NCBI GenBank assembly: GCA_946481235.1
Contig: CAMLME010000015.1
Coordinates: forward strand, 1 to 18,026
DNA from: an uncultured Methylobacillus sp.
GTDB taxonomy: Bacteria > Pseudomonadota > Gammaproteobacteria > Burkholderiales > Methylophilaceae
Direction: 5' to 3'
Length of the DNA: 18,026 nucleotides
Below are positions 1 through 6,769 of this stretch, piece after piece. Made by a program: the position numbers and the translations under genes. How positions within the stretch are numbered: position 1 is the stretch's first letter; every line of letters begins with the position of its first letter. A model generated the notes under the pieces. It made no database searches and had not been told where the DNA came from. It saw nothing but the letters and a program-made list of their open reading frames with translations.

Positions 1-448
1 CCGGACGGGTGTCGACCAGGGAACCCGGCAGGAACGCGCGGATGCCGTTGATCATCACGGTCAGGCCGCCCTTGACGCGACCGTTGATCACGCCCTTGAC
101 GATACGGCCTTCTTCCATCGCTTCTTCCAGATCCAGCCAGGCCGCCAGGCGCTTGGCTTTTTCACGGGAGAGTTTTGTCGAGCCAAAGCCGTCTTCCAGC
201 GATTCGATGGCGACCTTGACGAAATCACCGACGGCGACTTCGAGTTCGCCCTTGTCGTTGCGGAATTCGGAGGCGGCGATCACGCTCTCGGACTTGAGGC
301 CGGCGTTAACGACGACGAAGTCGTTATCGACGGAGACCACTTCAGCAGTGATCACTTCGCCTGAACGCATTTCCTGGCGGGCCAGGCTTTCTTCGAACAG
401 GGCGGCAAAACTCTCTGGGGATTGGGTTGCGGGGGAAGCAGTAGCCAT
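1..448 (-). CDS. rpsA: 30S ribosomal protein S1, N-terminal part (cut by window start)
   Basis: This is the first 149 codons of ribosomal protein S1, which binds mRNA on the 30S subunit and helps unstructured or weak-SD messages to initiate. The predicted protein starts [20 protein letters not shown] and continues with the S1 repeat-1 signature, including [20 protein letters not shown], and then a second S1 repeat containing [20 protein letters not shown]. The gene runs off the left edge of the window, so the C-terminal repeats are not visible. The ATG at 446-448 is chosen because the S1 N-terminus aligns from there. There is no strong Shine-Dalgarno sequence in front of it, as is usual for rpsA, whose translation is autoregulated in E. 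coli. It lies downstream of cmk, the classical order, but an intrinsic terminator separates the two genes. Confidence 0.95.
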   Translation of the reverse strand, partial: MATASPATQSPESFAALFEESLARQEMRSGEVITAEVVSVDNDFVVVNAGLKSESVIAASEFRNDKGELEVAVGDFVKVAIESLEDGFGSTKLSREKAKRLAAWLDLEEAMEEGRIVKGVINGRVKGGLTVMINGIRAFLPGSLVDTRP

Positions 449-468
449 TAATAAAGTACCTAAATATT

Positions 469-484
469 CCCGCCTGGCGGCGGG
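469..484 (-). promoter_or_regulatory. GC-rich hairpin in the rpsA leader
   Basis: In the direction of rpsA the sequence is CCCGCC-GCCA-GGCGGG, a perfect 6-bp stem with a 4-nt loop. Its 3' foot lies 20 nt before the ATG and is followed by the A/U-rich stretch AATATTTAGG. There is no U-tract, so it is not an intrinsic terminator. Its position in the 5' leader suits a translational control element. Autogenous control of rpsA through leader structure is known in gammaproteobacteria; its use here is inference. Confidence 0.4.
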
Positions 485-491
485 TCTGATT

Positions 492-520
492 AAAAAAACC
501 ATGAATCAAGCGATTCATGG
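492..520 (-). terminator. Rho-independent terminator between cmk and rpsA
   Basis: On the minus strand a perfect 9-bp stem (CCATGAATC at 499-507 pairing with GATTCATGG at 512-520) has a 4-nt loop and is followed directly by seven U residues (A-run 492-498 on the plus strand). This is a textbook intrinsic terminator 28-50 nt after the cmk stop codon. It implies that rpsA is at least partly expressed separately, but only about 43 nt remain between the U-run and the rpsA ATG and I see no clear promoter there. Partial readthrough (attenuation) from cmk into rpsA is therefore possible. Confidence 0.75.
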
Positions 521-547
521 AGCTTAAAAATTGGTATTGCGATGTTG

Positions 548-1213
548 CTAGTGCCCGGCCTGGTAATCCAGCACCGATTGCACGGCCTGCTCGATGGTAA
601 GATGATCCGTATCGAGCAGCGCTGCATCCTTACATTGCTGCAACGGCGCCACTTTACGCTCACGGTCGCGGGCGTCACGCAATTGCAAATCTTGAAGGAT
701 GTCAGCTAGATTAGCATGGTTTCCTTTTTCCATCAACTGCTTATACCTGCGTTCCGCTCGTACTTCGGCGCTTGCCGTCAGGAAAATCTTGGTTTCAGCA
801 TCCGGGAAGATTACCGACCCCATGTCGCGTCCATCTGCGACCAGCCCGGGTTCCTTGCGGAAACTGCGCTGCAGATCGACCAGTGCGCGGCGCACTTCCG
901 GATGCACGGCAACTTCCGATGCACCCCGACTCATTTGTTCGGTGCGGACGTCTGCGCTTACGTTTTCGTTATTCAGGAAAATCTCGCCGTTCTCGAAACG
1001 GATATCGAGTCCGCTCGCCATTTCGGCAAGCGCGGTTTCGTCATTCCAACCAATGCCTTGCTTCAGTCCTGCCAGCGCAACAATGCGGTACAACGCGCCG
1101 GAATCCAGATAGTGGTAGCCCAGCTTTTGCGCAACGATTTGCGCCACAGTGCCTTTGCCGGATGCGGACGGGCCGTCGATGGCAATGACGGGGATGGTGG
1201 ACGGCAAGCTCAT
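548..1213 (-). CDS. cmk: Cytidylate kinase
   Basis: This is a 221-residue (d)CMP kinase, phosphorylating CMP and dCMP with ATP in cytosolic pyrimidine nucleotide synthesis and salvage. The P-loop GPSASGKGT is at residues 14-22. It is followed by the family motif YHYLDSGALYR, the CMP-binding segment LVADGRDMGSVIFPDAETKIFLTAS with its RDMG core, and the lid-region arginines in SAEVRAERR and LQLRDARDRER. The length matches the family (about 220-230). An AGGAA-type ribosome binding site lies about 11 nt upstream of the ATG. In many betaproteobacteria cmk directly follows aroA; here a DUF2061 gene on the opposite strand occupies most of the gap, so cmk either relies on readthrough from aroA or has its own promoter. 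Confidence 0.96.
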   Translation of the reverse strand: MSLPSTIPVIAIDGPSASGKGTVAQIVAQKLGYHYLDSGALYRIVALAGLKQGIGWNDETALAEMASGLDIRFENGEIFLNNENVSADVRTEQMSRGASEVAVHPEVRRALVDLQRSFRKEPGLVADGRDMGSVIFPDAETKIFLTASAEVRAERRYKQLMEKGNHANLADILQDLQLRDARDRERKVAPLQQCKDAALLDTDHLTIEQAVQSVLDYQAGH

Positions 1214-1239
1214 CTATTTATATTTCCTATCGAATTCTT

Positions 1240-1268
1240 TTAAAGAATCAATTTGTTTAACGCCAAGC
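1240..1268 (-). promoter_or_regulatory. Possible weak promoter for cmk
   Basis: On the minus strand TTGGCG (4/6 match to the -35 consensus), a 16-nt spacer and TTTAAA (4/6 match to -10) lie within the aroA-cmk gap, about 27-55 nt before the cmk ATG. An A/T-rich short dyad (ATTCTT...AAGAAT) overlaps the -10. The match is weak and would be unremarkable by chance. It is listed because the opposite-strand gene makes independent expression of cmk likely. Confidence 0.2.
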
Positions 1269-1293
1269 GTTGTTGATAATGGTTCTCATTCAA
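1253..1293 (+). promoter_or_regulatory. Promoter with overlapping Fur-box-like operator for the DUF2061 gene
   Basis: TTGTTT at 1253-1258, a 16-nt spacer and GATAAT at 1275-1280 form a reasonable sigma70-type promoter, predicting transcription from about position 1287. The 19-mer GATAATGGTTCTCATTCAA at 1275-1293 matches the classical Fur box at 13 of 19 positions and contains the AATG...TCATT core. Binding there would cover the -10 element and start site, the usual geometry for iron-dependent repression. The promoter and the box support each other by position; regulation by Fur itself is inference. Confidence 0.45.
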
Positions 1294-1307
1294 GTAAGGA
1301 GGCCATC

Positions 1308-1505
1308 ATGAAGAAAACGCTTTCATTTGCTGCAATACACTTTTCCGTTGCCTTCACCGTCGGCTATGCGATGACCGGCAGTATGGCCGTCGGCGGAGCG
1401 ATCGCTTTGGTCGAACCGGCCTGCAATACCGTGGCCTACTTCTTTCACGAGAAATTCTGGCAACGCATGGGGCAGTCCGAATTGGCCCACGCCCATCACG
1501 CCTGA
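1308..1505 (+). CDS. DUF2061 family small membrane protein
   Basis: This is a 65-residue protein starting [20 protein letters not shown] and ending with the DUF2061 signature: the [19 protein letters not shown] segment (residues about 35-53) and a His-rich tail (HAHHA). The hydrophobic stretches at about residues 8-20 and 25-40 suggest one or two membrane helices. The start is fixed by an excellent ribosome binding site, TAAGGAGG at 1295-1302, followed 5 nt later by ATG; longer upstream starts in the same frame would read back into cmk antisense sequence. The function of the family is unknown. The gene lies antisense between aroA and cmk, and its last 10 bp overlap the 3' end of aroA in convergent orientation. 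A Fur-like operator precedes it. Confidence 0.85.
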   Translation: MKKTLSFAAIHFSVAFTVGYAMTGSMAVGGAIALVEPACNTVAYFFHEKFWQRMGQSELAHAHHA

Positions 1506-2785
1506 ACGACTTCTCCGTAACGGTCGAAATAATCCGGGAAGGTTTTTGCAACACATTTCGGGTCGTTGATCGTCACCGGCACGCCGCCCAGGCTGACCAG
1601 CGAGAAGCACATTGCCATGCGGTGGTCGTCGTAGGTATCGATGGCGGCATTCGGTGTCAGGTGTGCCGGCGGTGTGACGCGAATGTAATCTGCGCCTTCT
1701 TCCACCGTGGCGCCCACCTTGCGCAGTTCTGTCGCCATCGCGCTGATGCGGTCGGTCTCCTTGACGCGCCAGCTGGCGATGTTGCGCAGCGTGGTGGTGC
1801 CATCGGCGTACAGCGCGGCAATGGCTAGTGTCATCGCGGCGTCGGGAATGTGGTTGCAGTCGAGATCGAGTGCTTTCAGCTTGCCGCTGGCCTTGGCTTC
1901 GATCCAGTGGTCGCCCATCGTGATGTGGGCGCCCATCAACTCTAGCGCTTCGGCGAAACGCACATCGCCCTGAATGCTTTGTTTGCCGATGCCTTCCACG
2001 CGCACCGGGCCGCGACCAATGGCGCCTGCAGCCAGGAAATACGAGGCCGAGGAGGCGTCGCCTTCCACCCACAACTCGCCGGGGCTTTGGTAGCGGCTGT
2101 TGGTAGGAATCGTGAACGATTGCCAGCCATTGCGCTGAACGACGACGCCGAAACGCGCCATCAGGTTGAGCGTAATTTCGATGTAGGGCTTGGAGATCAA
2201 CTCGCCGATGACTTCGATGGTCGTTTCCTGTCCGGTCAAGGGCAACGCCATCAGCAGCGCAGTCAGGAACTGGCTGGATACATTGCCGCGCACGGAAACC
2301 TTGCTGCCGCTGACGGCAGACGGGGAAATCTCCAGCGGAGGAAACCCTTCATTGCCCAGGTAACGAATATCTGCGCCAGCCTGGCGCAGCGCCTCCACCA
2401 GGTCGCCAATCGGACGCTCGTGCATGCGTGCGACGCCGGAGAGTTTGTAATGCCCGCCGGACAGCGCCAGCGCGGCGGTCAACGGACGGAAGGCGGTGCC
2501 GGCGTTGCCGAGAAAGAGATCGGCTTCCTTCACCTTGAATGCGCCGCCCATGCCGGTGACTTTCCAGTCGTCGGCGCCGGTTTGCTCCAGCGGTACACCG
2601 AGGATTGTCAGAGCATCCAGCATGCGCGCGGTGTCGTCCGAAGCGAGCAGGTCGCGGATATGCGTCGTACCCTCGGCGAGCGCAGCCAGCAGCAGCGTGC
2701 GGTTGGAAATGCTCTTGGAGCCGGGCAGCTTGATGCTGCCTTGGGCGCGGCTGGCGGGGGAGAGGTTCAATGTTTCCATGGTCAT
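1496..2785 (-). CDS. aroA: 3-phosphoshikimate 1-carboxyvinyltransferase (EPSP synthase)
   Basis: The product has 429 residues and catalyses the sixth step of the shikimate pathway, transferring enolpyruvyl from PEP to shikimate-3-phosphate in the cytosol. The N-terminal substrate loop [17 protein letters not shown] contains K24, S25 and R29. The PEP-site segment [11 protein letters not shown] places G96, R100 and P101 at the same numbers as in the E. coli enzyme, indicating a class I, normally glyphosate-sensitive form. Other landmarks are [24 protein letters not shown] and [12 protein letters not shown] near the C-terminus. The ATG overlaps the tyrA stop codon (ATGA), so the two are translationally coupled. 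The methionine two codons downstream is an alternative start. The 3' end overlaps the opposite-strand DUF2061 gene by 10 bp. Confidence 0.97.
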   Translation of the reverse strand: MTMETLNLSPASRAQGSIKLPGSKSISNRTLLLAALAEGTTHIRDLLASDDTARMLDALTILGVPLEQTGADDWKVTGMGGAFKVKEADLFLGNAGTAFRPLTAALALSGGHYKLSGVARMHERPIGDLVEALRQAGADIRYLGNEGFPPLEISPSAVSGSKVSVRGNVSSQFLTALLMALPLTGQETTIEVIGELISKPYIEITLNLMARFGVVVQRNGWQSFTIPTNSRYQSPGELWVEGDASSASYFLAAGAIGRGPVRVEGIGKQSIQGDVRFAEALELMGAHITMGDHWIEAKASGKLKALDLDCNHIPDAAMTLAIAALYADGTTTLRNIASWRVKETDRISAMATELRKVGATVEEGADYIRVTPPAHLTPNAAIDTYDDHRMAMCFSLVSLGGVPVTINDPKCVAKTFPDYFDRYGEVVQA

Positions 2786-3648
2786 TTGTTGTGAGAATTG
2801 GCCCAGTCGGTACGGGCGTTGCGGGCATGCTCGAACGCTTCGGCGAGTGCGTCGCCGTCTTGCGCGTCAATCAAGCTACGGATTTGCGTGAGGCGTGCAA
2901 TGTAGGCGTCCAGTTCCTGCAGCATCGCAGGACGATTGGCGAGACAGATGTCGCGCCACATTTCCGGAGAGCTGCCGGCAATGCGTGAGAAGTCCCGGAA
3001 TCCGCCGGCGGCGAAGCTGAACAATTGTTCGGCGTCAGGACGGCGTGCGATTTCCTCGACAAGGGCGAAGGCCAGGACGTGCGGCAGATGGCTGACCGCT
3101 GCGAAAATGCGGTCATGCATTTCCACCGTCATATCGATGACGAAGGCGCCGCAGTGACGCCAAAAGTCGGTCACCATGTCGACACTGGCAGCCGTATTCT
3201 CAGGCAGTGGGGTCAAGATCACATTCTTGCCGTCGAACAACTCGGTCTTGGCGGCGGTGACACCGCTTTTTTCTGCGCCGGCGATCGGGTGGCCCGGAAC
3301 GAAGAGCGGCAATTTTTCGCCGAGATTCGCACGCGCTGCGGTTACCACATCGCCCTTGGTACTGCCGGCATCGGTTACGACGGCTTTTGCACTCAGGTGT
3401 GGGGCCATGGTGGCCATGACGTCCGGCATCTGGCCGACGGGTATTGCGAGCAGAACCAAGTCGGCGTCGGCAACGGCTTGTTCGATAGGTTCGACTTTAT
3501 CGATCACGCCGAGCCGCAGTGCGGCATCAAGATTTTCACTGGGACGCCCTACGCCAACAATGCGTCGCGCGAGTCCAGCCCGTCGAGCGGCAAGCGCGAC
3601 CGAGCCGCCGATGAGGCCGACGCCAATGATGACCAGTTTGTCGAGCAT
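2782..3648 (-). CDS. tyrA: Prephenate dehydrogenase
   Basis: The 288-residue enzyme oxidatively decarboxylates prephenate to 4-hydroxyphenylpyruvate with NAD(P)+ for tyrosine synthesis. The N-terminal Rossmann fold shows GVGLIG at residues 9-14. The motif VTDAGSTKG (91-99) and the catalytic-histidine segment [14 protein letters not shown] (117-130, H120) are intact, and the helical C-terminal dimerisation domain follows. There is no chorismate mutase domain at the N-terminus and no ACT domain at the C-terminus, so this is the monofunctional short form. It heads a tyrA-aroA coupled pair (ATGA overlap). The usual upstream partners (hisC, pheA, serC) are absent; a divergent 5'-nucleotidase gene lies upstream instead. 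No good Shine-Dalgarno sequence precedes the ATG. Confidence 0.93.
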   Translation of the reverse strand: MLDKLVIIGVGLIGGSVALAARRAGLARRIVGVGRPSENLDAALRLGVIDKVEPIEQAVADADLVLLAIPVGQMPDVMATMAPHLSAKAVVTDAGSTKGDVVTAARANLGEKLPLFVPGHPIAGAEKSGVTAAKTELFDGKNVILTPLPENTAASVDMVTDFWRHCGAFVIDMTVEMHDRIFAAVSHLPHVLAFALVEEIARRPDAEQLFSFAAGGFRDFSRIAGSSPEMWRDICLANRPAMLQELDAYIARLTQIRSLIDAQDGDALAEAFEHARNARTDWANSHNK

Positions 3649-3675
3649 GATGTACGTGGTGGAAAAAAGGGAGGT

Positions 3676-3705
3676 ATTCTATCACGATGACAAGCTTGGC
3701 TTGTC
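3676..3705 (-). promoter_or_regulatory. tyrA promoter candidate with adjoining 7-3-7 dyad
   Basis: In the tyrA direction the extended -10 TGATAGAAT (TAGAAT at 3676-3681) lies about 30 nt before the start codon. A perfect inverted repeat, GACAAGCTTGGCTTGTC (3689-3705; 7-bp arms, 3-bp spacer), covers the place where the -35 box would lie. The arrangement suits a regulator-dependent or repressed promoter. Because the dyad sits in the 90-bp divergent region it could also act on the nucleotidase gene. No regulator is identified. Confidence 0.35.
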
Positions 3706-3738
3706 TCCTGCACGGCGCTGAGGAAAGCAATCAACCCT

Positions 3739-4629
3739 ATGGAAGTACAGAATAAACTGGTCATCGGTATTGCCTCGCGGGCGCTGTTCGACCTGTCGGC
3801 AAGCCACGAGGTATTCGAGAAGGACGGAGTGGAAGCTTATTGCCGTTACCAGATCGAGCACGAGGACAATCCACTTGAACCTGGTGTGGCATTCGGATTG
3901 ACGCGGAAGCTGTTGGCGCTAAACCAGCAAGGTCAGTCTGCGCGCGTTGAAGTAATTCTTCTGTCCCGTAACAGCGCCGATACCGGTTTGCGGGTGTTCA
4001 ACTCGATACGGCATCACAAACTTGGTATTGAGCGGGCGGTCTTCACACGCGGTGAAAGTCCGTTCCGTTATGTGCCGGCATTCGGCGTGCACCTTTTCCT
4101 GTCGGCAGACCCGGTGGATGTGCGGCAGGCCCTGGATTCCGGCTATGCGGCGGCGACCATCCTGCCATCCAATGTCGGAAGCAATGAAACGGACCAGTTG
4201 CGTATCGCTTTCGACGGTGATGCGGTACTGTTTTCAGACGAGGCGGAACGTGTCTACAAGGCCAGCGGCCTGGCGGCGTTTTCGGACAGCGAAGTGTTGG
4301 CGGCGCGCGAGCCGCTTTCCGGTGGGCCGTTCAAGAACTTTCTTGCGATGCTGCATCGCATCCAGTCTGAATATCCGCCGGACGAGTCGCCAATCCGCAC
4401 GGCGCTCGTCACAGCCCGCGGCGCTCCTGCGCACGAACGGGTGATCCGGACATTAAGGCATTGGGGTATTCGTATCGATGAGGCGTTATTCCTGGCCGGC
4501 ATGGACAAGGGGCCATTCCTGCATGCATTCGGGGCGGATATATTTTTTGACGATCAGAGCAAGCATTGCGAATCGGCACGTATGCATGTGGCGACTTGCC
4601 ATGTGCCGCATGGCGTTGCGAACGAATAA
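3739..4629 (+). CDS. Cytosolic 5'-nucleotidase (PF06189 family)
   Basis: The 296-residue protein resembles the cytosolic 5'-nucleotidase I (NT5C1-like) family, which dephosphorylates nucleoside monophosphates. Recognisable blocks are VIGIASRALFDLSASHEVFE, EAYCRYQIEHED, FNSIRHHKLGIERAVFTRGE, the catalytic FDGDAVLFSDEAE (D159 and D161, the likely nucleophile pair), PFKNFLAMLHRIQ and RTALVTARGAPAHERVIRTL. The C-terminal block DKGPFLHAFGADIFFDDQ and the ending VPHGVANE look complete, so the downstream element did not truncate the protein. The ATG at 3739 is the first that includes the conserved N-terminal block; AGGA lies rather far upstream (about 14 nt). The gene is transcribed alone, divergent from tyrA. 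Confidence 0.88.
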   Translation: MEVQNKLVIGIASRALFDLSASHEVFEKDGVEAYCRYQIEHEDNPLEPGVAFGLTRKLLALNQQGQSARVEVILLSRNSADTGLRVFNSIRHHKLGIERAVFTRGESPFRYVPAFGVHLFLSADPVDVRQALDSGYAAATILPSNVGSNETDQLRIAFDGDAVLFSDEAERVYKASGLAAFSDSEVLAAREPLSGGPFKNFLAMLHRIQSEYPPDESPIRTALVTARGAPAHERVIRTLRHWGIRIDEALFLAGMDKGPFLHAFGADIFFDDQSKHCESARMHVATCHVPHGVANE

Positions 4630-4888
4630 GCCTGTTTCAGTAGTATTCGGCAAATGCATTGCGGTAGATTCAGGGATGACTGCAAGACGCGCGGTAAACC
4701 GAATTTTCGTTTCGTAACCTACGCTCTGCAGCAGATGCGCTCCGATATCTACGCAACCCAGTAGGACAGTCATGCTTGGCGCATTGTCGCTTGCTTGCCG
4801 CGTGTTTGGAAAAACCAAACTGAGGTTCGCGCCTTACTTCAAATCCTGATGCATGACCTTCGCATTGCCGAATACTACTGAAACAGGC
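4630..4888. mobile_element. 259-bp MITE-like element with 24-bp perfect terminal inverted repeats
   Basis: Positions 4630-4653 are the exact reverse complement of 4865-4888 (24 of 24 bases). Similarity continues inward with one single-base gap (TGC on both sides) and outward by TAAG/CTTA with one gap. The 211-bp interior has no convincing gene; it contains a nested 7-bp inverted repeat (ATGACTG 4676-4682, CAGTCAT 4767-4773) and a small hairpin GTTTGG-AAAAA-CCAAAC at 4804-4820. The left end begins directly at the stop codon of the nucleotidase gene. This design (short, non-coding, long terminal repeats, between genes) is that of a non-autonomous transposable element. I cannot identify a clear target-site duplication or the parent transposon. 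Confidence 0.6.
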
Positions 4889-4904
4889 CTTACTGAATCA
4901 GGGT

Positions 4905-4939
4905 GGCGTTCCGAAATTGGGGGCCAATGCCAGAACGCC
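4905..4939. repeat. Long interrupted hairpin downstream of bpt
   Basis: GGCGTTC (4905-4911) pairs with GAACGCC (4933-4939). After a symmetrical 4-nt internal loop, ATTGG (4916-4920) pairs with CCAAT (4924-4928) around a GGG loop. There is no T-run on either side. It lies in the rest of the non-coding gap (4889-4987) between the inverted-repeat element and the bpt stop. It could be a factor-assisted terminator for the convergent nucleotidase and bpt transcripts, or an end of an old insertion. I see no gene in this stretch. Confidence 0.4.
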
Positions 4940-4987
4940 GGTGCCACGGAGATGACATTAATGTGACCCCGTAAAATTACCGAAAGT

Positions 4988-5728
4988 TCAGGCTTTGTCC
5001 GGGTTTTTTTCGAGTGTCTGCCATTCCCCGTCCAGCAAGGCTTCCAGCGGCTCGAAACTCTTCTTGTAAGCCATTTTTCGGCTTTCGGCGATCCAGTAGC
5101 CAAGGTAGAGATAAGGCAGATGTAATCGTTGGCACCATTCGGCGAGCCACAGGATGCTGTAGGTGCCGTAGCTTGCAGTCGTGTCGCTGCAATCGTAAAA
5201 GGTATAGACCGCGGAGAGCCCGTCGCGAACGCAGTCCACGACGCTGACAATCTTGAGCATGCCGTTTTCGCGGAATTCGACCAGCACGGTCTCGACGTTG
5301 CTTTGTGCAAGAAAGTTGCGGTACTGATCGGCGCCATCTGCATCCATGCCGCCACCGGTGTGCCGGGAATGCTGGTAGTCGCGATAAAGCCGGAAATGCT
5401 CTTCCGAATAATGCAGGTCGAGTACTTCAACCGTCAGGTTCGCGTGATGCTTCCAGGCGCGCCGCTGGCTGCGGGATGGTTTGAACGCCGCCACCGGCAG
5501 GCGCACCGGAATGCAGGCAGTGCAGTTTTCGCAGTGCGGACGGTAGGCGAATTTGCCGCTACGGCGGAAGCCGAGCTGTATCAGTTCGCTGTACACGCGA
5601 TTGTCGATCAGGTGGTGGGGTGCGGCAATCAGCGATTGTGCCTGGCGACCCTCGAGATAACCGCAAGGGTAGGGCGTCGTTACGTAGAACTGGATGCGCT
5701 GGAGTGGCGGATCATTGGGCAGGGTCAT
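4988..5728 (-). CDS. bpt: Aspartate/glutamate leucyltransferase (Bpt, N-degron pathway)
   Basis: The 246-residue enzyme transfers Leu from Leu-tRNA to proteins with N-terminal Asp or Glu, marking them for ClpS/ClpAP degradation. The R-transferase N-terminal domain shows [14 protein letters not shown] (C22) and [12 protein letters not shown] (C66, C69, C72). These conserved cysteines correspond to a region linked to metal or Fe-S binding in eukaryotic ATE1; binding here is inference. The C-terminal GNAT-like domain has [37 protein letters not shown] and [11 protein letters not shown]. The length is typical. The start codon lies inside the 3' end of aat (17-bp overlap), so translation is probably coupled. 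It is the last gene of the copA operon. Confidence 0.95.
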   Translation of the reverse strand: MTLPNDPPLQRIQFYVTTPYPCGYLEGRQAQSLIAAPHHLIDNRVYSELIQLGFRRSGKFAYRPHCENCTACIPVRLPVAAFKPSRSQRRAWKHHANLTVEVLDLHYSEEHFRLYRDYQHSRHTGGGMDADGADQYRNFLAQSNVETVLVEFRENGMLKIVSVVDCVRDGLSAVYTFYDCSDTTASYGTYSILWLAEWCQRLHLPYLYLGYWIAESRKMAYKKSFEPLEALLDGEWQTLEKNPDKA

Positions 5729-6413
5729 GGAGGTTCCACTTTCCTGGGGAATCAGACTTCAAGTTTACCAATTCCGTCAGCCGCCGGGCAAATTCGTCCC
5801 GCGAAATTTCGCGTGCGCCCAGGCTGGCGAGATGGGGGGTATACATCTGGCAATCGATCATACCGTAACCCTGCTGCTTAAGGTGTCGTACCAGATGCAC
5901 AAAGGCGAGTTTGGACGCATCCGTCGCGTGATGGAACATCGATTCGCCGTAAAACATGCGGCCGATGGCGACGCCGTAAAGCCCGCCGACCAGTTTGCCG
6001 TCCATCCAGGTTTCAATGGAATGGGCATATCCCAGGGCATGCAGCCCGCAATAACCTTCGAGTATTTCGGGAACAATCCAGCTGCCATCCTGCTCGGGAC
6101 GCGGGGTGGAGGCGCAGGCCAGCATCACCTTACGAAACGCCGTGTCGCTGCGGATTTCGTAATCCTGCTTTTTAAGTCGTTTTGCCAGCGAGCGCGATAC
6201 CTTGAGTTCGTCGGGAAACAGCACCATGCGCGGGTCCGGGCTCCACCATAGCGGTGGCTGGCCTGGGTTGTACCAGGGGAAAATGCCGTGGCGATAGGCG
6301 TCGAGCAGGCGTCGCGGTGTAAGGTCCCCGCCCGCGGCAAGCAACCCGCTGGGTTCTTTCAATGCATGGTCCAGAGGGGGGAAGGGGGTGTCCGTATCCA
6401 GCCACGGGATCAT
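5712..6413 (-). CDS. aat: Leucyl/phenylalanyl-tRNA--protein transferase
   Basis: The 233-residue enzyme transfers Leu or Phe from aminoacyl-tRNA to proteins with N-terminal Lys or Arg, creating primary N-degrons for ClpS/ClpAP. Family hallmarks are [99 protein letters not shown] and [18 protein letters not shown]. The length is normal. Its ATG overlaps the stop of the cupredoxin gene (ATGA), and its own 3' end overlaps bpt by 17 bp. The aat-bpt pairing is common in betaproteobacteria; being coupled behind a copper ATPase and cupredoxin is the unusual point. Confidence 0.97.
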   Translation of the reverse strand: MIPWLDTDTPFPPLDHALKEPSGLLAAGGDLTPRRLLDAYRHGIFPWYNPGQPPLWWSPDPRMVLFPDELKVSRSLAKRLKKQDYEIRSDTAFRKVMLACASTPRPEQDGSWIVPEILEGYCGLHALGYAHSIETWMDGKLVGGLYGVAIGRMFYGESMFHHATDASKLAFVHLVRHLKQQGYGMIDCQMYTPHLASLGAREISRDEFARRLTELVNLKSDSPGKWNLHDPAQ

Positions 6414-6769
6414 GTCGCGATCAGCCGGCCACGATACATGCCCATCTGGCAGGTGAACTCATGCTCGCCGGGTTTCAGTGCCGGAAGATTAACGGTAGTG
6501 GATTTGCCCAAAGGTAGCTCTGCGCTGATGCCAAGATCGGCGAATACGACTTTTTCAGCGCAGGGGGTGGCGTCATGACGGGTGAAGTGCAGCGTCAACG
6601 CTTGTCCGGCCGGGACTTCGAGCGCGGCAGGCTGGTAGGTGCCATCCTTGACCAGAATGTCGATCGTTTGCTGTGCCTCCATATGGGTGGCTTTGGGTTT
6701 GGACAGCCAGAACCACCATATGATCAGCACGATGGCAGCTATGCCGCCTAGAGTGACGAAGATACTCAT
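6410..6769 (-). CDS. Membrane-anchored cupredoxin-like protein
   Basis: The 119-residue protein has one N-terminal membrane helix ([20 protein letters not shown]) followed by a short basic segment and a single cupredoxin-type beta domain. The C-terminal motif [13 protein letters not shown] carries a Cys and two Met. An upstream His in [11 protein letters not shown] completes a likely copper site, and a second Cys lies nearby. The fold should face the periplasm and could receive or shuttle Cu(I) for CopA, with which such genes are often paired. I chose the ATG at 6767-6769, which overlaps the copA stop as ATGA; an in-frame GTG 12 bp further upstream would overlap copA more and has no better ribosome binding site. 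The gene is coupled to copA before it and aat after it. Confidence 0.85.
   Translation of the reverse strand: MSIFVTLGGIAAIVLIIWWFWLSKPKATHMEAQQTIDILVKDGTYQPAALEVPAGQALTLHFTRHDATPCAEKVVFADLGISAELPLGKSTTVNLPALKPGEHEFTCQMGMYRGRLIAT

Noticed and set aside
1979..2794. Long plus-strand open frame opposite aroA
   Set aside because: Antisense to a fully conserved enzyme gene, with no domain and a composition typical of a shadow frame.
4486..4818. A 110-codon minus-strand frame inside the inverted-repeat element
   Set aside because: It overlaps the nucleotidase gene antisense, has no ribosome binding site and resembles no family I recognise. The element is treated as non-coding.
4893..4984. Possible remnant of an insertion sequence end next to the inverted-repeat element
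   Set aside because: The hairpin and composition hint at an old IS end, but I could not match it to a specific family or find a paired end, so it is listed only as a hairpin.
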